Assembly (NCBI RefSeq): GCF_947495255.1
Contig: NZ_CANLYI010000010.1
Coordinates: forward strand, 1 to 64,000
Source of the DNA: an uncultured Winogradskyella sp.
Lineage (GTDB): Bacteria; Bacteroidota; Bacteroidia; Flavobacteriales; Flavobacteriaceae
Direction: 5' to 3'
Length of the DNA: 64,000 nt
In this document: piece by piece, positions 30,534-38,819 of the stretch
Layout: each line of letters opens with the position of its first letter
Position numbering within the stretch: position 1 is the stretch's first letter
Translations under genes and position numbers: made by a program
The notes under the pieces: generated by a model
Databases searched by the model: none
The model's input: only the letters and a program-made list of their open reading frames with translations
What the model was told of the DNA's origin: nothing

Positions 30534-31049
30534 ATGAGTAAACCTTTACAAGACAATATCTGCGAATCGCAATTATTTGAACGCTTATATAAAAAACATG
30601 CTAAAAACTTGCACGATTTTTTATACTACAAATTTGGTGACCACTTAAATCCGCAAGACCAAGTACAAGAAGCATTTATAAAGCTGTGGCAGAATTGTAG
30701 TAAAATTAAACCAGACAAAGCAAAAAGTTATTTATTTACCACAGCCAGTAATTTAACCCTTAATGTACTGGCTCATAAGAAAGTCGTTTTAAAACATACC
30801 CAACAACCACAAAAACACACTACCAACGTAACACCCGAATTTGTACTGCAAGAAAAAGAATATCACATAAAACTACAGAAAGCCATTAGTAATCTCACCG
30901 AAGCCCAACGCGTGGCTTTCTTAATGAATAGAATTGAAGGTAAACGATTTAAAGAAATTGCAGAATTATTAGACATCTCAGTTAAAGGTGTAGAAAAAAG
31001 AATTTACGGAGCTTTAAAAAAGCTACGAGAAGAGATAGATGAACTTTAA
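30534..31049 (+). CDS. ECF-type RNA polymerase sigma factor
   Basis: This 171-residue sigma factor has region 2 (LFERLYKKHAKNLHDFLY followed by QVQEAFIKLWQNC) and region 4 (TEAQRVAFLMNRIEGKRFKE, a helix-turn-helix). It is of the FecI-like ECF kind. I use the ATG at 30534; the longest frame starts at a TTG at 30513 and adds only a weak MWHLLKA extension. It is followed by a FecR-type anti-sigma gene and a TonB receptor with an STN domain, so it is predicted to be released from the anti-sigma on receptor signalling. Divergent from the 978-residue lipoprotein, which it may control. Confidence 0.9.
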   Translation: MSKPLQDNICESQLFERLYKKHAKNLHDFLYYKFGDHLNPQDQVQEAFIKLWQNCSKIKPDKAKSYLFTTASNLTLNVLAHKKVVLKHTQQPQKHTTNVTPEFVLQEKEYHIKLQKAISNLTEAQRVAFLMNRIEGKRFKEIAELLDISVKGVEKRIYGALKKLREEIDEL

Positions 31050-31105
31050 AACTTTGAAGGGTAGGGATTTTTAAAGGATAGCTGTTATATAATTGAAATA
31101 AGAAC

Positions 31106-32002
31106 ATGAAACGAGAAGAACTCATAAAAAAGTGGTTAGACAATAACCTAAATACTGAAGAGCAAAATGCTTTTGAGCAGTTAGAGGATTATAACGATTT
31201 AATCAAAATGGATGCGACCTTAAAAGGTTTTAAAGCGCCCGAATTCTCTATAAACCAATCTTACGAAGCCTTAAAGCCTAAGCTTAAACCTGAGCAACCA
31301 GCTTCAAAACAATGGCTAAAACCATTATTAAGAATTGCAGCCGTTTTAGCAATAGCACTTAGTGTTTATATGTACACTTCAAATTTAGACACTGAGGTTA
31401 ATACCATAATTGCAGAACAAACAACGATTGCATTACCAGATAATTCTACTGTAGAATTAAATGCGAATTCTTCATTGTCTTTTAATGAGAAAAGTTGGTC
31501 AGATAATAGAGAAGTAAAATTAAATGGTGAAGCCTTTTTTAAAGTTGCTAAAGGTCAAAAATTCGATGTAATTACCGAAGAAGGTATTGTTAGCGTTTTA
31601 GGAACACAATTTAATGTAAAACAACGCGAGTCTTACTTTGAAGTTACCTGCTATGAAGGATTAGTTGGCGTTACACACAACAATAAAACAATAAAATTAA
31701 AACCAGGACATACATTCACATTTATTGATGGGAAACTACTTGCAAATGAAAAAGAAAACGCTGTGCAACCTATATGGTTGCATGGTGAAAGTAGCTTTAA
31801 AAGTGTCGCCCTAAAACATGTGATTGCTGAGTTCGAAAATCAATACAGTATTAAAATCCATACAGACCAAATAGACACGTCGCGTTTATTCACAGGAAGT
31901 TTTACACATAATAATTTAGATTTAGCCTTGAAATCTGTTACAATACCATTAAATTTAAGCTATAGTATATCAGGAAAATCTATCTTATTAAAGCGTGAAT
32001 AA
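31106..32002 (+). CDS. FecR-type anti-sigma factor
   Basis: This 298-residue protein holds the ECF sigma factor inactive and releases it when the outer-membrane receptor is engaged. An N-terminal cytoplasmic region of about 70 residues precedes one membrane helix (LLRIAAVLAIALSVYMYTS, about 74-92). The periplasmic FecR domain follows (LPDNSTVELNANSSLSFN, GEAFFKVAKG, VSVLGTQFNVK), with a C-terminal DUF4974-like segment (FENQYSIKIHTDQI). It lies 56 bases after the sigma gene. Its stop overlaps the start of the TonB receptor gene by eight bases, showing tight coupling of the three. Confidence 0.93.
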   Translation: MKREELIKKWLDNNLNTEEQNAFEQLEDYNDLIKMDATLKGFKAPEFSINQSYEALKPKLKPEQPASKQWLKPLLRIAAVLAIALSVYMYTSNLDTEVNTIIAEQTTIALPDNSTVELNANSSLSFNEKSWSDNREVKLNGEAFFKVAKGQKFDVITEEGIVSVLGTQFNVKQRESYFEVTCYEGLVGVTHNNKTIKLKPGHTFTFIDGKLLANEKENAVQPIWLHGESSFKSVALKHVIAEFENQYSIKIHTDQIDTSRLFTGSFTHNNLDLALKSVTIPLNLSYSISGKSILLKRE

Positions 32003-34304
32003 AAAATTACTTAGTTTAATTTTCTTCATAATTACCATTGCCTTTTGTAACCTAACATACAGTCAGGAACAACAGGAAAAACAACCACTTGCTCAAATTC
32101 TTACACAGCTTGAAGAGAAATACAATGTAAAGTTTTCATACGAAACCAAAACGATTGAAGGCATCTCAATCTCACCCTTATATCCTGAGTTATCCTTACA
32201 GCAAGTTGTTACTCAACTAAAACTTGTTACCAAACTTAATTTTGAGGTTTTAAGCGAACGTTTTATTGTTATAACAGCTCTTAAAACTCCAGATTTACAA
32301 AATGCCATTCAGCATTTAGAAGAAGTTGTAGTTACCAATTATCTTACTAAAGGTATTTCTAAAACTAATAATGGAACGATTGAAGCTGATAAAAAGGCTT
32401 TTGAAATTTTACCCGGATTAATTGAACCAGATGTTTTACAAATTGTTCAGAATTTACCTGGAATCATAAGTGTAGATGAACGGATTTCTAACATTAATGT
32501 GAGAGGTGGCACAAATGACCAAAATCTTATTTTATATGAAGGTATTAGAATGTTCCAATCTGGACATTTTTTTGGATTAATATCTGCTTTTAATCCTTAT
32601 CTATCAGAAAGTATTACTATCTCTAAAAACGGAACTAGTGCTAAATTTGGTAATGCAGTATCTAGTACAATTGCAATACAAAACTCAGAGGAATTAGACA
32701 ATAAAAGCAGCGGAGGAATTGGAGGAAATATGCTTAGCATAGATGGCTTTACTAAACTAAAATTAACAAAGAAAACAGAACTACAATTAGCCATTAGACG
32801 TTCTTATACAGACCTATTAGTTTCTAAAACGTACGATGTTTACTTTGACAGAATATTTAGAGACTCTGAATTAAATGCTGCAAGTAATACGCAACTAGCA
32901 TTAGATGAACGATTTTTATTCTACGATTTTAATGCTAAATTTTTATATGATATTGATAACACTTCTAAGTTACGTGTTAATATTCTCAATATGTACAATG
33001 ACCTAGACTACAACCAAGTTTATATTAACTCTGATAATGACTTGCAAGAAACTAAAAGCGAACTCAACCAAGTAAGTTTTGGTGCAAGTACCAACTATTC
33101 TAAGCTATTAAAAAAAGGTCTTAATTTATCTACTGAAATTTATTATTCTAATTACGATTTAGATGCAAAAAACAGAAACATCACCAATAACCAAAGTTTA
33201 GAGCAAGAGAATAAAGTTGAAGATTATGGGCTAAGGATTGATATTTCTAATGCAGTTAATCCAAGTTTAAATGTAAATCTAGGTTATCAATTCAATGAAA
33301 TTGGTGTTACAAATTTTGAAAATGTTACTAACCCAAATTTCATGAGCTTTAAAAAGGAAATTATAAGAACACATGCCGTATTTGGGGAAGTAGAACGCTA
33401 CTCTAAATCTAAAAACACACATTTACGTTTAGGTGCCAGAATTAGTTATTTCGGAAAATTACAAGAACTCATTATTGAACCTCGTTTTGCATTTAACCAA
33501 AAGTTATCCGATTACTTTAGACTCGAAATTTTAGGCGAATTAAAAAGTCAGGCAATTACACAGATTATAGATTTACAACAAGATTTTTTAGGGATTGAAA
33601 AACGAAGATGGCAATTAGCTAATGATACTAACAACCCATTAATTAAAAGTCAACAAATTTCCGCCGGATTAAGTTACAATCAAAACAATCTATTAATTTC
33701 ATTTGAAGGTTACTATAAAAACGTGAGTAATATAACTGCCCAAAGCCAAGGATTTCAAAACCAATATCAATTTATCAATGATATTGGCTCTTATACCATT
33801 AAGGGTATTGACTTTCTTATCAATAAACGTGTCAATGATTTCAGCACTTGGCTAAGTTACTCATTTAGTAAAAATGATTATCATTTTGAGAATTTATACG
33901 ACGGTAACGCATTTCCAAACACCATAGATTTACAACATGTTGCCAATGCCTCTCTTACCTATAGCTTGGACAATTTTAAAATTGGCTTTGGTATGAATTG
34001 GCATTCAGGAAGACCTTACACAACGCCTTCTGTAACTCAAGATAATAGTAATTCTGTTATAGAATATGACGCTCCTAACAACTCTAATTTACCGAGTTAT
34101 TTTAGAACTGACATATCTGCTATTTATAATTTTAATCTATCAAAAGGAATCAAAGCAAATATTGGTGCTTCTATTTGGAACATCTTCAACCAAACCAATA
34201 TTATCAATCGTTATTATAGTTTAGATTCTGATGATTCAATTATTAAAATCAACAATCGCTCTTTAAAATTTACACCAAATCTTAGTTTTAGAGTTAGTTT
34301 TTAG
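31995..34304 (+). CDS. TonB-dependent outer-membrane receptor with STN signalling domain
   Basis: The 769-residue protein starts with GTG inside the FecR gene. After a signal peptide it has an STN domain (about 30-95, FSYETKTIEGISISP) of the kind that contacts FecR. The plug domain follows (about 120-240, VRGGTNDQNLILYEGIRMF), and then a 22-strand-like beta barrel ending in FSLSF-type aromatic strands (LSFRVSF). The plug lacks a carboxypeptidase-like extension. It should import or sense a ligand and signal through FecR to the sigma factor. The substrate is unknown: iron-siderophore, cobalamin or a glycan are possible, and no SusD partner is adjacent, which argues against a classical polysaccharide-utilisation pair. 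Confidence 0.9.
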   Translation: MNKKLLSLIFFIITIAFCNLTYSQEQQEKQPLAQILTQLEEKYNVKFSYETKTIEGISISPLYPELSLQQVVTQLKLVTKLNFEVLSERFIVITALKTPDLQNAIQHLEEVVVTNYLTKGISKTNNGTIEADKKAFEILPGLIEPDVLQIVQNLPGIISVDERISNINVRGGTNDQNLILYEGIRMFQSGHFFGLISAFNPYLSESITISKNGTSAKFGNAVSSTIAIQNSEELDNKSSGGIGGNMLSIDGFTKLKLTKKTELQLAIRRSYTDLLVSKTYDVYFDRIFRDSELNAASNTQLALDERFLFYDFNAKFLYDIDNTSKLRVNILNMYNDLDYNQVYINSDNDLQETKSELNQVSFGASTNYSKLLKKGLNLSTEIYYSNYDLDAKNRNITNNQSLEQENKVEDYGLRIDISNAVNPSLNVNLGYQFNEIGVTNFENVTNPNFMSFKKEIIRTHAVFGEVERYSKSKNTHLRLGARISYFGKLQELIIEPRFAFNQKLSDYFRLEILGELKSQAITQIIDLQQDFLGIEKRRWQLANDTNNPLIKSQQISAGLSYNQNNLLISFEGYYKNVSNITAQSQGFQNQYQFINDIGSYTIKGIDFLINKRVNDFSTWLSYSFSKNDYHFENLYDGNAFPNTIDLQHVANASLTYSLDNFKIGFGMNWHSGRPYTTPSVTQDNSNSVIEYDAPNNSNLPSYFRTDISAIYNFNLSKGIKANIGASIWNIFNQTNIINRYYSLDSDDSIIKINNRSLKFTPNLSFRVSF

Positions 34305-34346
34305 AGGTTAAAATGGTATTATTGTATTACCAACCAACACTTATCA

Positions 34347-35621
34347 ATGCATTTTAAAAACTATACTAGTTTCATTATAGCACTAACTTTTGTGGTTTTG
34401 TATCAAAGTTGTTTCGCTCAAACGACTTCCAATTCTAAAAATTCATCTTTATTTTTTATTCCAGAAATTCTAATTGGCAAAACACTAGAAGCTAACACAG
34501 ATTTCCCAGAAACTAAACTCCAAAAAAATCTATTTTTTAGTTTAGGACAACATAATCTTAACACAAATAAAGAATGGGCAGCAAGATTAAATTATCCTAA
34601 AACAGGGATTTCTTTTGGTTACACTGATTTTGGCAACTCAGAAAATGTTGGTCATGCTTATAGTATTTTACCATTCATTGAATTTTCAATTTTAAAAAAA
34701 CGTATAGATGGTTTAAACTTGCAAATTGGTTTTGGTAGTTCTTATATGGATACGCAATATGATGAAACAACCAATGAATTCAATAGAGCAATAACTACAA
34801 AAATAAATTGGTCCTTTAGGTCATTTTTCTATTACGATGTTTTTAAAAGCAACACCACAGATTGGCGATTTGGCTTAGGTTACTTACACCATTCTAATGG
34901 ACACACAAACTTGCCCAATCAAGGTTTAAATTCTATAGCAGCAAGTGTCTCAGCTAAAATAGATGGTAAAAAAGAAGATATTTCAAATTTCGAAAAACCA
35001 ACTTTTAAAACTAAATCTCAAATCTATTTTGCGTTAAGGTTTGGTTTAGGACAAAACGTGTTATCCCAAAAGTTTAATTCTAAAAAAGAGGTATTTACGA
35101 TTACTGCTTCTGCAGAAAAAATAATAAATAACACCTTTAAATTTGGAGGTGGATTTTACTACCGATTTTACGAGCATTATTACGATTACATAAATAATAA
35201 CGAAGTATTGGTACAAGAACAATTTCCGCATTACACAAAAAACCCTTTTGGTTATGCTACAGCGTTTGGCTTGTTTGCAACTTCCGAGTTATTACTTAAT
35301 CATGTTGGTTTTGAATTTGATTTAGGATTAAACATCTACAAACCTTTTTATAAAATAGATTGGAAACTTAACAAAGGGTATTCTTATGAAACCAGCAATA
35401 ACGAAACTGTTGAAGTTTTAGGAGAATTAGATTGGTATTACGAAATAAAACGAACCGTTTCTGCTAGAATGGGATTAAAATATTATTTATGGTCAACAGA
35501 CAAGGCTCCAAAGAATAACATCTATTTTGGAGCACATATTAATGCTAATCTCGGTCAAGCAGATTTTACAGAATTAAGTTTAGGCTATGTTTATCGTTTT
35601 GATTTAAAAGAGAAGAATTAA
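34347..35621 (+). CDS. PagL-like outer-membrane protein (acyloxyacyl-hydrolase-like)
   Basis: This 424-residue protein has a signal peptide and a long beta-rich body like an outer-membrane barrel. The segment GLGYLHHSNGHTNLPNQGLN (from about 176) contains the HHSNGH motif at 181-186, which matches the active-site His-x-Ser motif of PagL-type lipid-A 3-O-deacylases. The Glu of the PagL triad is expected about twelve residues after the Ser; here that position (about 195) is Asn, so deacylase activity is uncertain. It starts 42 bases after the receptor gene and probably shares its transcript. Its stop overlaps the next gene by one base. Confidence 0.72.
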   Translation: MHFKNYTSFIIALTFVVLYQSCFAQTTSNSKNSSLFFIPEILIGKTLEANTDFPETKLQKNLFFSLGQHNLNTNKEWAARLNYPKTGISFGYTDFGNSENVGHAYSILPFIEFSILKKRIDGLNLQIGFGSSYMDTQYDETTNEFNRAITTKINWSFRSFFYYDVFKSNTTDWRFGLGYLHHSNGHTNLPNQGLNSIAASVSAKIDGKKEDISNFEKPTFKTKSQIYFALRFGLGQNVLSQKFNSKKEVFTITASAEKIINNTFKFGGGFYYRFYEHYYDYINNNEVLVQEQFPHYTKNPFGYATAFGLFATSELLLNHVGFEFDLGLNIYKPFYKIDWKLNKGYSYETSNNETVEVLGELDWYYEIKRTVSARMGLKYYLWSTDKAPKNNIYFGAHINANLGQADFTELSLGYVYRFDLKEKN

Positions 35622-36169
35622 TGATTATGACAGAAGAAGAATTATACAAATTAAAATTCCCGATAGGTGAATTTAATAAACCTACGACTATTAATGAAGA
35701 TCTCATTAAAAGTTGGATAGTATCGATTGAAGCTTTACCACAAACAGTTATTGAGTTAACTAAAGACCTCAACAAAAAAGAACTAAATTACAAATACAGA
35801 CCAAATGGCTGGACCATTAAGCAAGTTGTTCATCATTGTGCGGATAGCCATATAAATAGTCTTTTGAGATTTAAATTAGCACTCACTGAAAACTCACCAA
35901 CCATAAAACCTTATTTTGAAGACCGTTTTGCAGACTTAGTTGATTATTCAGAACCTATTGAATCTTCAATTTCAATACTAAAAGGCGTTCATAAAAAACT
36001 AGGAGTTCTACTTAAAAATCTTACCAAAGAGGAATTAAAACTAGAATTCATACATCCAGAACACGGTAAACGCTTTACACTAGAAGAAACTATAGGAACT
36101 TATGCTTGGCACAGCAATCATCATCTTGCACATATTACACAGGCTTTAAAGGCTAAAGGGCTGTTTTAA
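35621..36169 (+). CDS. DinB-fold protein, YfiT/bacillithiol-transferase-like
   Basis: This 182-residue protein fits the DinB fold. Candidate metal ligands are the histidines in VVHHCADSH and WHSNHHLAHI. The start of the helical bundle (KLKFPIGEF) and YAWHSNHHLAHITQAL resemble YfiT-type proteins, which use bacillithiol as co-substrate. Bacillithiol use here is inferred from the family only. A second start (MTEEELYKL, at 35627) is possible and nearly equivalent. The start overlaps the PagL-like gene by one base, so the two are an operon; the functional connection is unclear. Confidence 0.82.
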   Translation: MIMTEEELYKLKFPIGEFNKPTTINEDLIKSWIVSIEALPQTVIELTKDLNKKELNYKYRPNGWTIKQVVHHCADSHINSLLRFKLALTENSPTIKPYFEDRFADLVDYSEPIESSISILKGVHKKLGVLLKNLTKEELKLEFIHPEHGKRFTLEETIGTYAWHSNHHLAHITQALKAKGLF

Positions 36170-36206
36170 TAAAAAGTCGTTCTCTTAAAATATCTCAATA
36201 GAAAAA

Positions 36207-36254
36207 CGCAGTCGACAAACAATAGAACTCTCTAGTCTAAAGTTTTCGACTGCG
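36207..36254. repeat. Intergenic inverted repeat with GCAGTCGA ends
   Basis: CGCAGTCGA (36207-36215) and TCGACTGCG (36246-36254) are perfect 9-bp arms around a 30-base spacer. The TTTCGACTGCGCTCAAACAGAC side resembles a short dispersed sequence I know from many flavobacterial intergenic regions; this match is from memory and was not searched. It lies between two convergent genes and may act as a terminator. Confidence 0.6.
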
Positions 36255-36283
36255 CTCAAACAGACAAATCATTAAATAATAAT

Positions 36284-37582
36284 TTATGGTCTGCCGTTTA
36301 CTGTTTTTCCTTTTTCACGTTGCTCTTGCTTTTCAATCCCTTTTTTAATTTTATTTATTGCAGACTCAATTGATTTATCTGGTTCTATAAGATTAAATTC
36401 TCCCCAAAAATTAGGGTCTGAAAATCCTGAAATAGCATCTGTTATTATAACTGAAGGTCTAAGTTTATCCTTATTTCTCATTTTCTTTTCTGCAGTATTC
36501 ACTTCCCAATCAGTAACAGCCATTTCACTAGACAGGGTGTATACCTTATTAAACAATTCGCGTTTTTTATTTACTTTAAATTTTAAACTCAAATTAGAAT
36601 AACTATAATACCATTTATTACCCTTAGCCTTATAATCTACTTTATAAATTGCTTCCAAAGGATAAACCTCAATGTCACTAGGCTTTTTTCTCACTAATAA
36701 ATTTTTAGTTCTTCTAACATCACTAACATCTAGTGCGTAATTGGCACTAACAAGAGCTAAAGATTCTACATCAATAAAAAGTTTACCCGTATAATTTACT
36801 TTAGAATCGTTATTCTTTGGCACAAAATTTACCACATAAACGTTTCTGTTGTTTATAGTTGATGGTTCATCAAAATTAAATTGATAAGAACTAATACTTT
36901 CTTCAGTAAAAATATATTCAGGATATTTCATAATATCTAAATAAATAGTAGAGAAAGGTCCACCTTGCAATTTTACTGATACTGTATCTAAACGTTTATA
37001 ATCTGTACTTTTTCTTGCTTTCCCTAACTGAATAGCGTCCTCAGTCTTAGAATCATTTGGCTGTTTTAAAATATTTACAACAGCCTCTGTTAGTGATACA
37101 TTTCTACTTCTTCGTTTTATAGTTTCTCTGTAAAAAGCAGTCATATAAATAGATTCATTCTGAAAGTTTCTATTCTTATCATCAAACACTTTTTTAATTA
37201 AGCTTTTAGCATCCTTAAATGCAGAAATACTAACAGCAGATAATTTAGTTACCGCTACAAATAGTTCTATAGTTGATTTTTCTTTAGACAATTCCGACAA
37301 AGGAATCACATAAGTATTATAACCTAAGAGTGAAATCATCACTTTAGCATCTGCATAATTTTTTGGTACTTTTAGGGTGAATTCCCCTTCTGAATTTGAA
37401 ATAGTACCAATGTTAGTTCCGTTAATATTTAAACTAGCAGCTTCTAAAGCTTTATTGGTACGACCATCAATGACTTTTCCGTTGTATTCCTTAAAATCAG
37501 TTTGAGCATTGAGAGAAAATGCCAAAAAGAATATTGAAATAACTGTACTTACATAAATTTTTAATGTGTGTTTTTTTTCCAT
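36284..37582 (-). CDS. Carboxypeptidase-regulatory-like domain outer-membrane protein
   Basis: The 432-residue protein has a signal peptide (about 1-26) and an N-terminal carboxypeptidase-regulatory-like domain at about 33-115 (YNGKVIDGRTNKALEAASLN, a seven-strand sandwich). Beyond it there is a beta-rich region with no further motif I can name. It ends in a basic tail. This architecture is shared by many Bacteroidota surface proteins of unknown function. It is not linked to a TonB receptor or SusD here; its neighbours are a convergent DinB-like gene and a codirectional AraC regulator about 95 bases upstream. Confidence 0.78.
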   Translation of the reverse strand: MEKKHTLKIYVSTVISIFFLAFSLNAQTDFKEYNGKVIDGRTNKALEAASLNINGTNIGTISNSEGEFTLKVPKNYADAKVMISLLGYNTYVIPLSELSKEKSTIELFVAVTKLSAVSISAFKDAKSLIKKVFDDKNRNFQNESIYMTAFYRETIKRRSRNVSLTEAVVNILKQPNDSKTEDAIQLGKARKSTDYKRLDTVSVKLQGGPFSTIYLDIMKYPEYIFTEESISSYQFNFDEPSTINNRNVYVVNFVPKNNDSKVNYTGKLFIDVESLALVSANYALDVSDVRRTKNLLVRKKPSDIEVYPLEAIYKVDYKAKGNKWYYSYSNLSLKFKVNKKRELFNKVYTLSSEMAVTDWEVNTAEKKMRNKDKLRPSVIITDAISGFSDPNFWGEFNLIEPDKSIESAINKIKKGIEKQEQREKGKTVNGRP

Positions 37583-37676
37583 AACAGTTCTATATATTTA
37601 GCTTTTTAAGTCTTACTAAATTACAAAAAACAAATTTGAGGCTTAAAAAACCAGCTTGTAAAACCGTAAACAATTA

Positions 37677-38735
37677 TTATTCTTCACTTTTTAATTTCCT
37701 AAAAGCGGATGGTGTTTGGTCTGCAAACTTAGTAAACGCCTTATAAAACGTCACTTTATTATTAAAACCACTTTCTAAAGCTATAGCTTCAATTTTATAT
37801 TGTTTGTAATTAGAATCGTGTAGGTATTGTTTAGCCACCTCAATTCTATGCTTATTAACGTAGTCATTAAAATTCTCAGATATTAGCTCTGAAAACGTCT
37901 GAGAAACATGATGCTGCTTTTCATTTAACAACTCACTTAATCCTGAAATATTAAAACTACCATCTAAAAAAACTTGATCCATTTTAAAAGCTTTTTCAAT
38001 TTTAGAACGAATTCTTTTCATGTCTTTTTCACTGAGATTAGAGCTGAAATATTTCTTTTTAATCTGAATTAATAAATCCGGATTTTTGACTAAAAAGTAA
38101 CCCACACCAAAAATCAAAAAAGTGAGAATTACATAATATGATGCAAAATCTCGCCATCCATTTGCAAAATGGGTTAAATATGAAATAAGAACAGAAGAAC
38201 AGACATAAGCTAAAACTAAAAACAAGGCATACTGAAAGCGTTTATGTGTTAATTTAGTTCTATGTAAATAAAGAAAAATTGAAGACCCAATTGCATACAC
38301 CATCATTTGAAACGCTAATAGATAATTCCAAATCATGGTGCGAGAGTAGAAATGCTCATTAATATACTGAGCACGAGCAGTACCTTCCATTAAGAGAACA
38401 TCGCCATAACCCATCCAAAAAATGAGGATAGGAAAAAGGTGTAAATAATCTAATGCTTTTAATTTGCTCTTATTAAAAATAAGACATTGTAAATGAATAA
38501 AAACTAATGGTCCAAAAAGTAGGGCCACTTCAAAATAAAACCAACTTTTAAATTCTGGATACAAAGTCACTAATGCTCCAGAACCAAATAAAAATAAAAC
38601 AATATGGAAACCTACAAGCGCAATAAGCAAGGATAGGGTTACATTTCTAAGCTGTCTTGTTTTAAAAAAAACACCTCCAGCCACAAAAAATGCAACAAAT
38701 ACTTGAGCAAACAATATGTAACGAACAATTGCCAA
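37677..38735 (-). CDS. Membrane AraC-family transcriptional regulator
   Basis: The 352-residue protein has about seven N-terminal membrane helices (about 1-215), then a linker and a C-terminal AraC-type DNA-binding domain (about 250-348: GLSELLNEKQHHVSQTFSEL and EAIALESGFNNKVTFYKAF, two helix-turn-helix motifs). It probably senses something in or near the membrane. The frame starts at TTG, because an in-frame TAA sits two codons upstream; this is the only start giving the full membrane domain. The codirectional carboxypeptidase-regulatory-like gene follows it and could be one of its targets. Confidence 0.85.
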   Translation of the reverse strand: MAIVRYILFAQVFVAFFVAGGVFFKTRQLRNVTLSLLIALVGFHIVLFLFGSGALVTLYPEFKSWFYFEVALLFGPLVFIHLQCLIFNKSKLKALDYLHLFPILIFWMGYGDVLLMEGTARAQYINEHFYSRTMIWNYLLAFQMMVYAIGSSIFLYLHRTKLTHKRFQYALFLVLAYVCSSVLISYLTHFANGWRDFASYYVILTFLIFGVGYFLVKNPDLLIQIKKKYFSSNLSEKDMKRIRSKIEKAFKMDQVFLDGSFNISGLSELLNEKQHHVSQTFSELISENFNDYVNKHRIEVAKQYLHDSNYKQYKIEAIALESGFNNKVTFYKAFTKFADQTPSAFRKLKSEE

Positions 38736-38819
38736 TTTACCTTAATTGAATTGCTACAATTTAAGGTTTATTTTTGGGTTACTAAAAAGTGGGTGTACAA
38801 TTGCAAATTAGCAATACGA

